64,000 bases of DNA. It comes from Halichondria panicea (lineage: Eukaryota > Porifera > Demospongiae > Suberitida > Halichondriidae). Of this stretch, positions 36,241-47,672 are shown one piece after another (position 1 is the first letter of the stretch; every line of letters starts with the position of its first letter). The position numbers and the translations under genes were made by a program. The notes below the pieces were generated by a model. It worked only from the letters and a program-made list of their open reading frames with translations, was not told the DNA's origin and ran no database searches. The stretch spans positions 14,690,198 to 14,754,197 of the forward strand of contig NC_087377.1 in the NCBI RefSeq assembly GCF_963675165.1. The letters are read 5' to 3'.

Positions 36241-39200
36241 ACAAACACACTACCGTATACCTTGCTTGTGCATGCGCACCGAGGCATAATTATATATATA
36301 GTTATCACTCATGCATGCATACATAAATGGATGAACCCTCCAGCTGCAGAGGGATATAAGTAATTCACGCATTTGTTAGAGAGAGGTTGTTTTCTTTATT
36401 GTGCTCAAGGGCTGACAGTGCATGCATGGGCAAGAAAGGACAAGCTTAGCTATAGTTAGCCTCGTTCCAACCGAGTTGTCTCTAAAATAACGCTAGATCG
36501 CCAACTTCAATCGTTTTATTTCGGCCTGGGAACAAGGCTATAAGCTGCAGTATGACATGTGTAGTATATTGTTTAGCCAAGCATGCAGTGAAAGTGCATG
36601 GTTGCTTATGCATATACTATAATTATGCATTCACGGTACATAATTATATAGTATATGCAATCAATCGTGCAATAGAAAAAAGTATTTACCCCATCCAATA
36701 ATAAAGAATATCCACCATTTCTTGGATATTTGGTTGAAGACAAGCACCAACATCAGATAGAGCATGATTCCCTCACACAGCATCCAAAAGAACACAGTAG
36801 TGAACAGGTAGTGAAGGAGAGCAGCCACAAACACACACGCTCCCTGCAAGTGATGGAGAATTGTAAAGGATCAATACAGTATAGACTCTCGCTAATCTGG
36901 CTCTCTGAATTATGGTCAGCTCGATAATAATTATACCAGCCGTTTTCGTTATAGGCATGGATTGCTATAATTATAGCTAGATCAATACTGCACAAACTCA
37001 CCCTGAAATGCGGCCACCTCGCTATTCCATATATATACTAGTCAGTTCTAACATGCTCCAAGCCAGATTCTTTAATGGGATACACATAATATATATTATG
37101 TAATACGAATATAATTATGAGAGCAAAAGGCCAAGTCATGGATCCTACTGTATACAGTAAAAGTTTGGAACAACAGTGAACAATCTAATTTGTGAATGAG
37201 CCAAATAAGCAGAAAAAATTGACACTTTGCTATCTGTATAACTTTTACAATCATGCAGGCAAGGATGGTGATATCATAAAAGTATACTGAAATAGGTATC
37301 TGCGATCTTATTTTTGAGATGCCATAAGCACTCACAAAGCGCAAATGGAGTATAATAGTATTATGATATATATAAGGCTTGCTCATATATGCATGAATTT
37401 CGGCATGCACGTTGTCCGTTAAAGTTTTAAGGTAAAGTGTACCAGCTATACAATACTGCTTATAGATACACGACTCAAGTTATACACCTCACCTTGTTGG
37501 CCACAGCAGTCTCTACTCCTGACAGGAACACCACGTAACCAAGCAGCAAAGAAATAGACAGGTTGAGATGGATAAAGCTATGAACCTTGGTCAGTAGCTC
37601 TTTTCTAAGTATCAACAGCATAATAATTAAGGTTTTATGTAGGCAAAGCTTCAATAATTACCTCAATGTCAAGAAATAGAGGATAGACAAAAAAAGAAAG
37701 AAGATGGAGATGGAACAACCAACATAAGTCACCACCGACAGAGCAAACCTGATCTCTGGAGTTGTGTCCTACAAAGATCAAACATAATTATGAACTGATC
37801 TAAAGTATTCGCTGCATGAGGCTCACATTCAGTGCTCCAGTGACATCCATTAGAACAGAAAATGCTGTGAAATGACTGCTCTCACAGACAATATTATACA
37901 CTCTCATTTGCTCGTCTTCACCCACACTGACTGTAATCACACCTTCCGTGGACCACGTGCTGTTGGCCGCATCACTGACAAAATAAATCTTTGACAACAA
38001 TAAACATTAGGAGGACATGCAGCTCACCTAGAAACACTCCAAAATACACATCTTGCATTTTCAGCAACTTCATCTTCAGAGAACTGCACAGTGACACACA
38101 TGCAAGCATGAATTAGTGTTGCTTGTAAGTCCAACTACCTTTTGGGTGGTGAATCTGAAGGTTGCCTGTGCCTGAGAGTTAGTTAACTTTACATTGGAGA
38201 AGACTTGACTAGAAATAACCTGTGACACTGGTCTGGTCGTGTTCCTGCATATATAAACACAATGAGACAGAATAGAACATGATTTAGTATAGTACATTTC
38301 AAAGTTGGTTTTTGGAAGAAAATTCTCCAAGTTGGAAAATAGAATGTTGACTGCTGTAACATTCCCATCTGAAAATTGAGACAGACACGGATAAATTGGT
38401 TACCACCATAGTTTATGAAATACTTAGAGCGCCTCTCTCCATAAGATGAGCAGCTGGTATCACAGTTTGGGCTGAGCCTGTTTCTTCACTGACTTCGATA
38501 ACTTCAGGAAAGATAATGTCATCCAAACTAGTGGTGTCAACTTCAATTGCAGCTAGTACTGGACGGTAAATGCAAATATACTAGCTTCAAATCAAGCTAT
38601 TTAGCAATGATTATAAATGCATGCATGGTGGAAGTACCCGTACCGATGTTCTGTCTCACAAGTGTGATCTCTGTCACGTTTCCTGTATCCACAGCTTTAC
38701 TCCTTAGTGCCAATGACACATACTGACCATATAACTCTGCACTCAACAGCAATTGCTGACTCTCAGCAGCAGAATCCTGAAGTAATATTTGCATGATTGT
38801 CAGTTAAGTACTGTATATTTGTATACCTCTTGTAATCTTTCCCATCCTTCTGTATTCCTCTCATCCAGAACATTGTTGAGAACGTTCATAACTTCCTGCA
38901 AGACACTAATAAAAGGGATGTTTTACTTAACTTATAGTCTTACTTCACTAAAATTGAGAGAAGACATGGGGCTAGCAGTCTCAACGTTTTGAACGAGGTA
39001 ATTCACACTTGACTTGACGATCGTATTAGTAATGCTGAGGCCTTGAGGGAATATGGTGGAGTCTCCAGTTGCATTTACACTAGTAGCCTCCGCAAGAGAA
39101 ACAAGAAGGTCATCAACTTCACTCTGAGATGCATTTCTAGAAAATAGTTCATTTGCCTGAATGGAGAATAAATCGTTATGAAACGACGATATCAAGGGCT

Positions 39201-42200
39201 TATATAGGGCATGCATGCAACTCAGGCTATTCTCAGACTCAGCAAACTTCATAATTATACTGTTACTCATTCCGCTGGGCGGAATGCTTGCCACTATACT
39301 GGACTCTATTTATATAGTACATCCTGTCTCTGAAATGAAGTTGGATGATTACATAGTTTCTCTTTAAGCCTTTGACGATATACACGTGCAACATTATTCA
39401 GTATATATACGTATGACAGACAGTGCATGTATTTGTGTAAATTAATACATGCAGTAACTGCAAAAGCCTCACCCTGTCAAGAAGTGAGATGAATACTTCC
39501 CTTAGGCTAGTGCATTTATCAATATTCACTGCTTCCCACACACCACTCAGTGTACAGAAACGATTTGCAGTACCTATTAATACATGCACATCAACACACA
39601 GTCACATGGAATGATAAAATGATACCTAAAGTTTTTCCATTTTCATTTTGTGGGCATTGCTGGGAATAGGAAAAGCCAGCCACAGTGGCAGGGAAGACAA
39701 GCCCCCATACAGAATCACGTTCAGCTTCACACTGAACCACGACTATAGATAAAAACCATAATTATAATCAAATTGTGTTTTCTATTCAGTTGCTACGACC
39801 ATGAACGAGGCAGAGTCCAAACAGCACATGCAAGTGTTTATGCATTCGCTTTGGTTGGACTCCACCCAACTAAATGAGTATGAGGATGCAATATCAAAGT
39901 TCGGCAGCCTCGCAGACCCGAACTGTATAGTCTGAACACATCAATTTCAGCCAGGAGGTATATAATTATAGCCTCGAATCTGGGCCGATCAAAATACCGA
40001 ATTTTGTCAGATGTCAATAATCGTCAGCTAAAACGAACAAAATGAGATTGATTCTAACTCCAATAGGTGGCTATGGGACTACTAACCAGTGAACATTTGT
40101 GGGTCAAATCGCTTCCAGTCGGAGCTGTGATCACTAGAAAAAACTGTCCAATCGTTCGATTTTCGGCGGGATGGGGCGTCTTACTATGCATAGTATTGCG
40201 GATTCACTATCATCTATACCACATTTCCTTGTTTGTATAATGAAGTGCTTTGTATGTGTGGCTGATACTGTTTGATCTGAATATCATTCAGTACAATGAA
40301 TAATGTCAGCAGCACTTAGCGGTTTGACATAATTATTATATGGCATGATTTGTACATACATACATATAGCTAGACGATACTGAATCATAAGACGCTCCAC
40401 ATCCACTCGTGTGCTCTTGCACTGACACATAGCACAGTATAGTGTTGAGCAGACTGAGAATATTCTCTTCTCGTGTAGTTGTGGAATATACAGCCTTGGA
40501 AAACATTGTAGCATTAATTGCCGTTTTCATTGAGCACATTCACTCTAATGCTTGCAAAAAGGGGGGGGGGAGGGTGACATTATCAGTAACTTTTACTGTT
40601 AAAAAAATGAGTTGTTTCAAAGTCTAGCTATGATAATAATGTGAGGGAGGTTGTTAGGATGATCAGCGGCAATCAATAATTGTCCAATAAAAGCGGATTA
40701 AGATATCAGCATGTTGAGGGAAATCCAAAAAAAGTGAATCATCACTTCAACCACGAGAGGATCTTTGCACTACTCTACTGCCATTACTCGCAGGAATACA
40801 GTACTTTTACACACATGCATGAACGTGTACATGAATGATATTCTAGTGATCTTCTATTTAAATAGTATTTAAATGCTCAACTTACTATTACAGACGACTT
40901 CACCAGTTCTAGACAATGAAGCCACAAATCCATTCAAGCAGCTACAGTTGAACTGTCCCATGTTATTCAAACAAATAGAATTTTGACCACAGTTGCATTG
41001 TATGGGAGATAATCTCATGCCTCCAGGGTAACCATACGAATTGAATGCATTGAATCCATACACTGAGACACCTAGAACGGCTGAGCTGTTTTGATGGCGG
41101 ATAGAATGAGCTCCAGTAGACACATTTGTTCTACTTATATGGCCACAAATATCTCCACTTGAACAGACAACATTCCTCCAGCCAGTAACAATGGAATTGT
41201 CTAGTAATATTTGTGCAGTTTGAAAGAACTCAGAAGGAACATACACCGTGACATAGTTGGATACGAAAAGAAGAAACGCTTTGACCAAATAATTATTTGT
41301 ATACTGCTCAATTGGAGGGATCATCATCATGAATGGGTCTCCCATGCCATCACTATCCCTACCATACGCATACTGTGTGACCAGTACTGGTGAAGTGGAT
41401 TCAATGCTACAGAAACTGTTAATAGGGATTTCAAATTCTCTGAAACTCCCTCCACTCTGTAACTGGAATTGACTGACTGATACAACAGTGTTACAGTTCA
41501 CAACTACATTTGCTGCTCGGGCACTAAGAACACGAATACGTTCACCAGAAGATCTACCCTCGAGAGATGCCACGAGGAATTTTGAGCCCCATGTCACAGT
41601 CGGAGGCACTTGTTCAACCACGTGGTCACAACCACCTATACCTGGAGGAACTAAAATACAATCAGATCCACTAAACACAGACAAAGGTTTGGAGCTAGTT
41701 ATTCTTGTTCCCGTGAGATCATTATCGCTTTCAATCTGATATGTTTCCATACTATTGAGTGTTATTGTCGAGGAAATGAATTTGACAACAGTTTCATTTT
41801 CACAAGCCACCAGCAAAATCGCACTAGGATAGACACTACTAATGGTGTCATAGGAGATTCCATAATATTCATATTCATCAACTGCCATTATAGAACATGG
41901 TAACGCTAAATAAGCATCTGCACTACCTGAATGAAAAGACAGCCCATACACACTGATGTTTCCATCAGCTTCAACAAAGATTCCCTTGTTCCTTTCATCA
42001 ACAGATAATACCTCAAAACTGGATGGAACGTTTACCCTAGTTGAAGAGTTAGAAATGTTCCCACTGATATTAATTGGAGTGACTGTGAAATTAACACTTG
42101 ACTTTGGGTTTGTGATAAATAAGAACAACTCGTCTGCGCCTTGACCAAAACTTGTTGGGAAACCGACCGCAAATTTTTTTCCAGCACTTGATGAGGTCTC

Positions 42201-42352
42201 ATCTAGGATTAATGGACAGTTCAAGGCTTAATACATGTTAATAGAGACTACAAGAATTCAGTCCTACCTGTAATTTGGGCATCACAAGATGGAGCAAATG
42301 TGATTATGATTATTGTCAATGCCAAAGTAGATCTAGCAATTCTGTAGCTCAT
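34389..42352 (-). CDS. Adhesion GPCR with IgGFc-binding-like and EGF ectodomain
   Basis: Twenty-one exons: 42268-42352, 40886-42226, 39626-39743, 39473-39573, 38944-39156, 38827-38895, 38644-38776, 38424-38558, 38296-38368, 38139-38244, 38028-38083, 37827-37974, 37662-37768, 37493-37604, 36690-36843, 35594-35660, 35353-35428, 35111-35211, 34861-35029, 34728-34805, 34389-34556. Order: signal ([12 protein letters not shown]); IgGFc-binding-like domain ([34 protein letters not shown]); EGF ([18 protein letters not shown]); hormone-receptor-motif-like stalk ([17 protein letters not shown]); GAIN; GPS (RCVFW, then [12 protein letters not shown]); seven TM (TM3 [20 protein letters not shown]2 YCW, TM6 [16 protein letters not shown]7 [16 protein letters not shown]); tail ending LLENDN. 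Splice phases agree throughout, but exon 3 has one extra base near 39718-39722 that breaks frame (3610 nt in total). About 1202 aa if that base is an error. The joint between exons 2 and 3 (1.1-kb intron) is the weakest link. Confidence 0.78.
36191..36237. repeat. (CA)n microsatellite in a GPCR intron
   Basis: An uninterrupted run of about 22 CA units is followed by CAGACACACAAACACAC. It is in the intron between the TM4 and ECL2 exons. Confidence 0.95.
36473..36541. mobile_element. Small GCCTCGTT-type inverted-repeat element in a GPCR intron
   Basis: It starts TAGCCTCGTTCCAACCGAG and ends TTTCGGCCTGGGAACAAGGCTA; the ends are imperfect reverse complements. About 69 bp. The ends match the elements at 3828, 25341 and 57102. 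Confidence 0.6.
39969..40069 (+). repeat. Dispersed repeat, copy 2 (partner at 3124-3238)
   Basis: Same blocks in the same order as 3124-3238 (AGCCTCGAATCTGGGCCGAT, TTTTGTCAGATGTCAATA, GAGATTGATTCTAACT, CCAATAGG) with a few indels. It lies in the large GPCR intron between the EGF and stalk exons. Confidence 0.7.
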
Positions 42353-42359
42353 TATTTTT

Positions 42360-43400
42360 ACATCTAATAGCAACTGTTTGATTAGTATAATATAGCTGAG
42401 CAACTGGTTGATTAGAGTATAGCATGCAACTGGTTGATTAAACAGATATTGATTTTCAGTGAGGCTAAACTAACAATGCTCACTAACTATATAAGTCTAG
42501 GTTTAATAGCCAGGTATAAATCTCTGAAATATTAACCCCCCCCCCCCATAGATCAATACTATATAAGCCCCCCATATGGTGGGTGCTTCTGAATCACAGT
42601 CCCCCCTGCTGTAGATCTAGATCTATTTGGATTTATGTTGCTCCCCCCCCTGCCCCCCCCTGACCACTGTATACTGCATTAGACAGTCTCCTGTCAGAAG
42701 GCTGGAGCTTAGAGAACTGTTTTTGTGCTATTCCCATAGACCCCACAGTTTTTCATAGCTATCCATACTTGAGAGGATCACCAGCAATAATACAACAAAG
42801 CACGATGGCAATAATTGCTTCACAGAGAGAGAGAAATTTGTTGAGCGCCAAGCGTTCAGAAAATCATAAGAAATGTGTCAACAATGCTGAAGTTATGGCT
42901 GCTGAAGATGTTCAACTGCAACCTCGACCCCCCTCCCCCCCTCTCCGTTTAATACAGATCTAGCCTCGGGGACTTTTTCAGCTGCCATAACATGAATTCC
43001 GTGTATTCAATTTCAAGAAAGAAAGATACCTTTCAGTATATGGAAACCCAAAATGACCATTCAGTTCTCCATAAATATATATTCCACTCAGTATAATGCC
43101 TTTTCATTCTAAACATCTGCTCTGGAATGCATTTCATATCTGCATGTCGTTCCATATTCCGTTCCACATTTCTTTTTTACCCCCCTGGAGAGCTGTGTCA
43201 TAATTAGCTATTAATATAGGAATGCTATACATTTGGTGTAATCACAATGTGATCTATGTATTATTTTTGATCGTTTGACATCTACATGGGATTGTACTTT
43301 TGACTGTCTATTAAAGGATGTATTTAGTAGCCCTTGGACCGAAGAGTTGTCACAGTGTCATTATAATTGAAGCCAAATGTCATAATTTGATGTTTTGTTC
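42360..43400. other. Upstream region of the GPCR gene, with poly-C tracts
   Basis: It contains the GPCR promoter by position. Tandem TGGTTGATTA phrases occur at 42374-42441, and runs of C at 42536-42547, 42641-42658 and 42928-42943. A plus-strand open frame at 42769-42963 has no recognisable content. Confidence 0.4.
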
Positions 43401-44412
43401 TCTTTCTATGTGTGCAGTGCTTAATTGTGACGGTGGCTGGATTCGTGGTCATCTTCTTGGTGGGCAGTTACAATGAGTCGGCCTTCCCTTACGCCTTACG
43501 CCATTGTCGGCATTGTACTCACCACTCTCATGATACAGCAGTTCCTATCGGGAATATTGTGAGCATTAGTTGTGTGTATGATAGCCTTGTGAGATATGTA
43601 GCAATAGAAATGAGTTGAATTCTGGCTCATGTTACTCTCCGCATACATCTGATGTACAGTATGCCTACGTTCGATACTCTCTTCTCTATCATATACTCTT
43701 GGTGAAACTTGGTCACCCTATAAGTAGGTTACACCCTCAGGCTCTACATAATGCAACCAGGTATTACTGCTCCATATAGTATGTGTTTGTGTACATACCT
43801 GTGTGTAGCAGACCACCTACTTATTACAGCCATTGTTACCATAATAAATGACCTCGTACTTGTATTCTAATCATGCAACTATTGTTTCATTCCCTCCCAC
43901 AGCCATCTGTGTGTGGACAAGGAGGGTGGTAAGACCCCCCCCCTGAAAAGATTGCCTATCGCAAGTATTGGGAACTTCATCATACCATCTTAGGTTAATT
44001 CCTCACCATAGCGATAGGACTGGGACAGGTGAGCATAATCATTAATTAATGCACTGTTATGATGACAGAGAGCTGCTAACTGTAACAGTTACGTAAATTA
44101 AACTTTCTGTTTACATTATGGGAACTAGAAGCGTGTTTATAGTTTACTTACATTTTAGGGTATGTTTTGCTATGCATATGTTTATCTGCTTACACACGCA
44201 ATAATTATTGTGTTGGCTTTTAATACACCTCGATCGTTTTCCCTTCATTCTGCAGGTGACTCTGGGGGTCTTCTTAACCAATGCCCCCTTGATTGTGTAG
44301 GATGTGTGGGCGGGTCTGGGAGGGGTCTGGGAGGCGCCTGGCTGATTGTGTGTGTTATGCACGAGTGTGTCTACGTCTGTTGCAAGATAGCTCACAGAGG
44401 GCAGAAAGGTTT
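43400..44412 (+). pseudogene. Decayed cytochrome b561 / ferric-chelate-reductase-like membrane exons
   Basis: Three blocks in order: about 43412-43560 (VTVAGFVVIFLVGSYNESAF then, after a frame change, IVGIVLTTLMIQQFLSG), about 43950-44030 (YRKYWELHHTILG, an in-frame TAA, then FLTIAIGLGQ before a GTGAGC donor) and about 44256-44412 (VTLGVFLTNAPLIV, later WLIVCVMHECVYVCCKIAHR). Acceptor-like GCAG and CACAG precede them. The order of hydrophobic helices, the HH before a helix and the spacing resemble the C-terminal half of DOMON/cyt b561 proteins, where His residues bind haem. Frame changes and a stop make it non-functional. It is on the opposite strand to the surrounding genes. Family assignment is moderate. 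Confidence 0.45.
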
Positions 44413-44636
44413 ATAAGGCAATCAGTAGAACATTGACTCTTCCCACACATATAATTATTACATGGCATGTTTTATCTTTCCCAAATTATGTAGCTATACA
44501 TCCACTCTGTTATAAGCTAGAGTATATACATCTATTCCTGGTTTATAATACCGGTACTTGTATATAATACATATGTGCCAAGGGTGTATTTTCTCTTTGT
44601 ATATACGTGCCCTGATTGTGCTATATATGTTGTCAC

Positions 44637-44735
44637 CAACCAGAACAAACCCAGTGTTACAACTGTACTTAGCCATGGCATTGAAAGCATAGTTGCCATT
44701 TTCATCAGAAGTAGAACTACTGTGTGTCACAAAAC
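44637..44735 (-). pseudogene. Isolated half-CCP (sushi) exon
   Basis: A 99-base open stretch with an AG acceptor and GTGACA donor, both phase 1, encodes GFVTHSSSTSDENGNY then YSCNTGFVLVG, the first half of a CCP domain. No partner exon with the second half was found on either side. It differs from the CCPs of the receptor family, where one exon encodes a whole domain, so it comes from another gene. Confidence 0.5.
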
Positions 44736-44884
44736 CTGCATGCATAATCACAGTAAAAACACATTCGTTACAGTAGCATAAAACATAATTTTTTGACATT
44801 TCATGTAGAAATAACATAAATTTCTGTCATTTTAACTAAAATACGATTATGCATCTCATTATAACATAAGTGTTTTGCTGTATA

Positions 44885-45093
44885 CCGTATTACTAGAATG
44901 TTTTGTGAGCATCAAACATTTGCGAACTTTGTGATGGTTGATTAATTCGCAACAATTAAAATCCGCAAAACCTAAACTATTACTAGTAAATACACATGAT
45001 CCTTGCCAGAACGCAATAGTTAGATCGCAAAGGGTCAAATTTTCTGGCTCATTCACAAAGGTTTTTCACCAGCAAAATATTCTAGTGATACGG
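44885..45093. mobile_element. Intact 209-bp MITE with TA target duplication
   Basis: Ends CCGTATTACTAGAATGTTTT and AAAATATTCTAGTGATACGG are inverted repeats with two or three mismatches, flanked by TA on both sides. A TA duplication fits Tc1/mariner-type mobilisation. The interior includes GATCCTTGCCAGAACGCAAT. A second copy at 45889-46932 is split by a palindrome. Confidence 0.85.
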
Positions 45094-45174
45094 TAGTAGC
45101 TTCATAAATTATTATGTAGCTTTAATTGACCACCTATATGACCACCGAGGCATCAGGACCCGTGGTATATATAT

Positions 45175-45405
45175 ATTGTGAGGAATCGAATTTAACGACA
45201 GTTTCATTTTCACAGGCCACCAACAAAATCACACTAGAGTAGCCTCCTCTACTATAAATGGTGTCATAGGAGATTCCATAATAATTAATTTGTATTCATC
45301 AACTGCCATTTTAGAACATGGTAACGCTTAGGCCAAATAAGCGTCTGTAGTATATGAATAAAAAGATTCCCATATACATACAGCTTCAACAAGGATCACC
45401 TTGGG
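45175..45405 (-). pseudogene. Fragment of the IgGFc-binding-like exon
   Basis: Matches 41775-41985 of the GPCR gene ([10 protein letters not shown] region, then [17 protein letters not shown] and the [10 protein letters not shown] region), with insertions such as TAGCCTCC that break frame. It ends where similarity to the GPCR exon stops; no splice sites remain. Confidence 0.75.
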
Positions 45406-45888
45406 GTCATTCCACATCAATTCAACAACAAAAAAAGTGACCGTCTCAGATTTGGACGAAACTTGGCACATAAGTAGTATATGAGGTGACATTGATGCAA
45501 CACAAGTTTTAAGCTCTTTTTATTTTATAGCTTCCGGGTTATGAATATATCGAAATCTGTACACTGGTAATGCCCAGTTTTTCAGTTTTAATTTTCAAAG
45601 TTTTGCACTTTACTATCTTATAGTACAGAAAATTCTCTTTCACGTGATATGTTATATGGCTTCAATCAATAAAGTAGCTGCGGGGAGGGTGTTAATTAGA
45701 ACTTTAATTACTTAAAAAGTGGTGTTTTAATTTTCCCGAAAATGGTTCCTAATTTATTTTTATTTTTATTTTGGGGCATAATCTAATATCTGTACGAATT
45801 TGGTTTGGGGTTTCTATATATAATTATATGGGCTCGAGAGAGAGAGATACAAATCAAAATGTGGTGACACATTCCATTCCCTTACATA
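45406..45888. other. Spacer with no recognised gene
   Basis: Sequence between the IgGFc-like fragment and the second MITE. No exon, RNA gene or clear repeat recognised. Confidence 0.35.
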
Positions 45889-46932
45889 CCGTATTACTAG
45901 AATGTTTTACGAGCATCACAAACATTTGCAAACTTTAATTTGTGATAGTTGATCACAATAAAATCTGCAAAACCTAAATTATACTAGTAAGTAGAGTAAA
46001 GGATGGAAATTCAAGCTACATGAAAATCCGGACGATTTAGCACGACGGCTAGCAAAAACAGAAAGAGCTATGCAGAAACTAACTGACACATAAAGAGAAA
46101 CATACCTTGTAATCGATCTGGTGCGGTATCAGCTTCACAGCTTTCCTCATAATGAGGTATTGAGCATGCAAAATAAACGTGCAGATAATTGCATTTTCGG
46201 AGAATGCTATGCAATTTCGAGTTGAGCTACTTAGAGCATCAATTAGCTAAATCTGAGGGTGCCATCAGCTTTTTCATGTCCACTTTACTCAGGATTAACC
46301 TTTAGCTGAGCAGAAACAGCTGCACTGCTGCACAAAACTTGCTGAGAAGTATTTGCACAAAACTGCTAGGTCAGCATTAATACCTACAAGTCAATTATCG
46401 AGGGCTAGCCGCACCTTGCTGTTGCTATGGTATTAATGCTGACCTAGCACTTTTTGTGCGAATACTTCTCAGCAAGTTTTGTGCAGCAGTGCAGCTGTTT
46501 CTGCTCAGCTAAAGGTTAATCCTGAGTAAAGTGGACATGAAAAAGCTGATGGCACCCTCAGATTTAGCTAATTGATGCTCTAAGTAGCTCAACTCGAAAT
46601 TGCATAGCATTCTCCGAAAATGCAATTATCTGCACGTTTATTTTGCATGCTCATTACCTCATTATGAAGAAAGCTGTGAAGCTGATACCGCACCAGATCG
46701 ATTACAAGGTATGTTTCTCTTTATGTGTCAAGTTAGTTTCTGCATAGCTCTTTCTGTTTTTGCTAGCGGTCGTGCTAAATCGTCCGGATTTTCATGTAGC
46801 TTGAATTTCCATGCTTTACTCTACACACGATCCTTGCCAGAACGCAATAGTCAGATCGCAAAGGGTCAAATTTTCTGCTCATTTGGCTCATTTGCAAAGG
46901 TTTATCACCCGCAAAATATTCTAGTGATACGG
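45889..46932. mobile_element. Second copy of the TA-flanked MITE, split by a nested palindrome
   Basis: The left half (45889 to about 45990: CCGTATTACTAGAATG to AAACCTAAATTATACTAGTAA) and right half (about 46825-46932: ACACGATCCTTGCCAGAACG to TCTAGTGATACGG) together align to the whole 44885-45093 MITE. The interruption is at the CTAGTAA/ACA point of the intact copy. TA flanks are present. Confidence 0.85.
45991..46824. mobile_element. 834-bp near-perfect palindrome (foldback element)
   Basis: Arms 45991-46384 and 46429-46824 are inverted copies about 395 bp long with only a few differences, around a 44-bp spacer. The outer ends are GTAGAGTAAAG and CTTTACTCTAC. Plus-strand frames in the right arm (46600-47004) are mirrored in the left arm, so they are not evidence of a gene. 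The interruption of the MITE marks the exact insertion point. Confidence 0.88.
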
Positions 46933-47672
46933 TATAGTATAGTCTACATGAATGCTGCACCGAAGAACATCATGCACAGCGATACAGATTGGCTGACAGC
47001 TTAGAATGATGCAGGCTGAAACAAGAAAAACTATCATATTAATAGTAAATTGAGTTTGTTCATTTCAAACAGCACCATGCATTACATGTATCCTCATATT
47101 ATTGCATGCACACTTTTAATTGATACCCTGAAATCACTCTCAGCTAGATCTATAGTGAACTATTCCTAAAATTATGTTAGCAGTATCCCTCATTCTAAAA
47201 TACCATTACGTATGTGCCCTATATTATTGCTCTGCATGCATGCACATGCATGAGCTGTTAATTGATACCACCCTGAGATCATTGTAACCGATCCCTATTA
47301 ACAGTAAATTGAGCATTAAACAGCACAATTCATGCCCCACGTACTGTTGACGGTTAATTTTGATCTATAATTATGTTGTATACTACATGTTTCGCTGAAT
47401 AAAAGAGAATGGTTATAATAATTATATAGGCAATGTCTCAGGCTCGAGCATAATCTACCAAGGCCTATAATTATAGATATCAGCTAGGTCCATTGAGAAC
47501 AGCATTGCGGGATATATATAACATGCTGTTTGTTTAGCCATGCATACAGGTTTAGCCAGCTGCTGTGATCATAAAAGATACATTCAAAAACAACTGTGAA
47601 AGCAAACTGTTGACAATAGAAATGAATTAATACAACCTTACCATTATTGAAATAAACAAACATCAATTCAAC
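46933..47672. other. Spacer: duplicated receptor flank
   Basis: 47255-47640 matches 22020-22430 (spacer of receptors B and C), with a partial extra copy of the TTTTAATTGATACCCTGA phrase at 47118. The last ~100 bases match the 3' flank of gene B (19410-19518). No exon. Confidence 0.6.

Noticed and set aside
39792-39935. Plus-strand 44-codon frame starting [18 protein letters not shown]
   Set aside because: Short, inside a GPCR intron on the other strand, with no splice sites or known domain.
40336-40545. Possible extra exon in the large GPCR intron (minus strand, [20 protein letters not shown])
   Set aside because: It looks coding over about 50 residues but has no phase-compatible acceptor: all phases meet TGA or TAA near the AG. 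Kept out pending transcript data.
46600-47004. 134-aa plus-strand open frame
   Set aside because: It lies in the right arm of the palindrome and MITE; the mirrored arm carries the same sequence and there is no recognisable domain.
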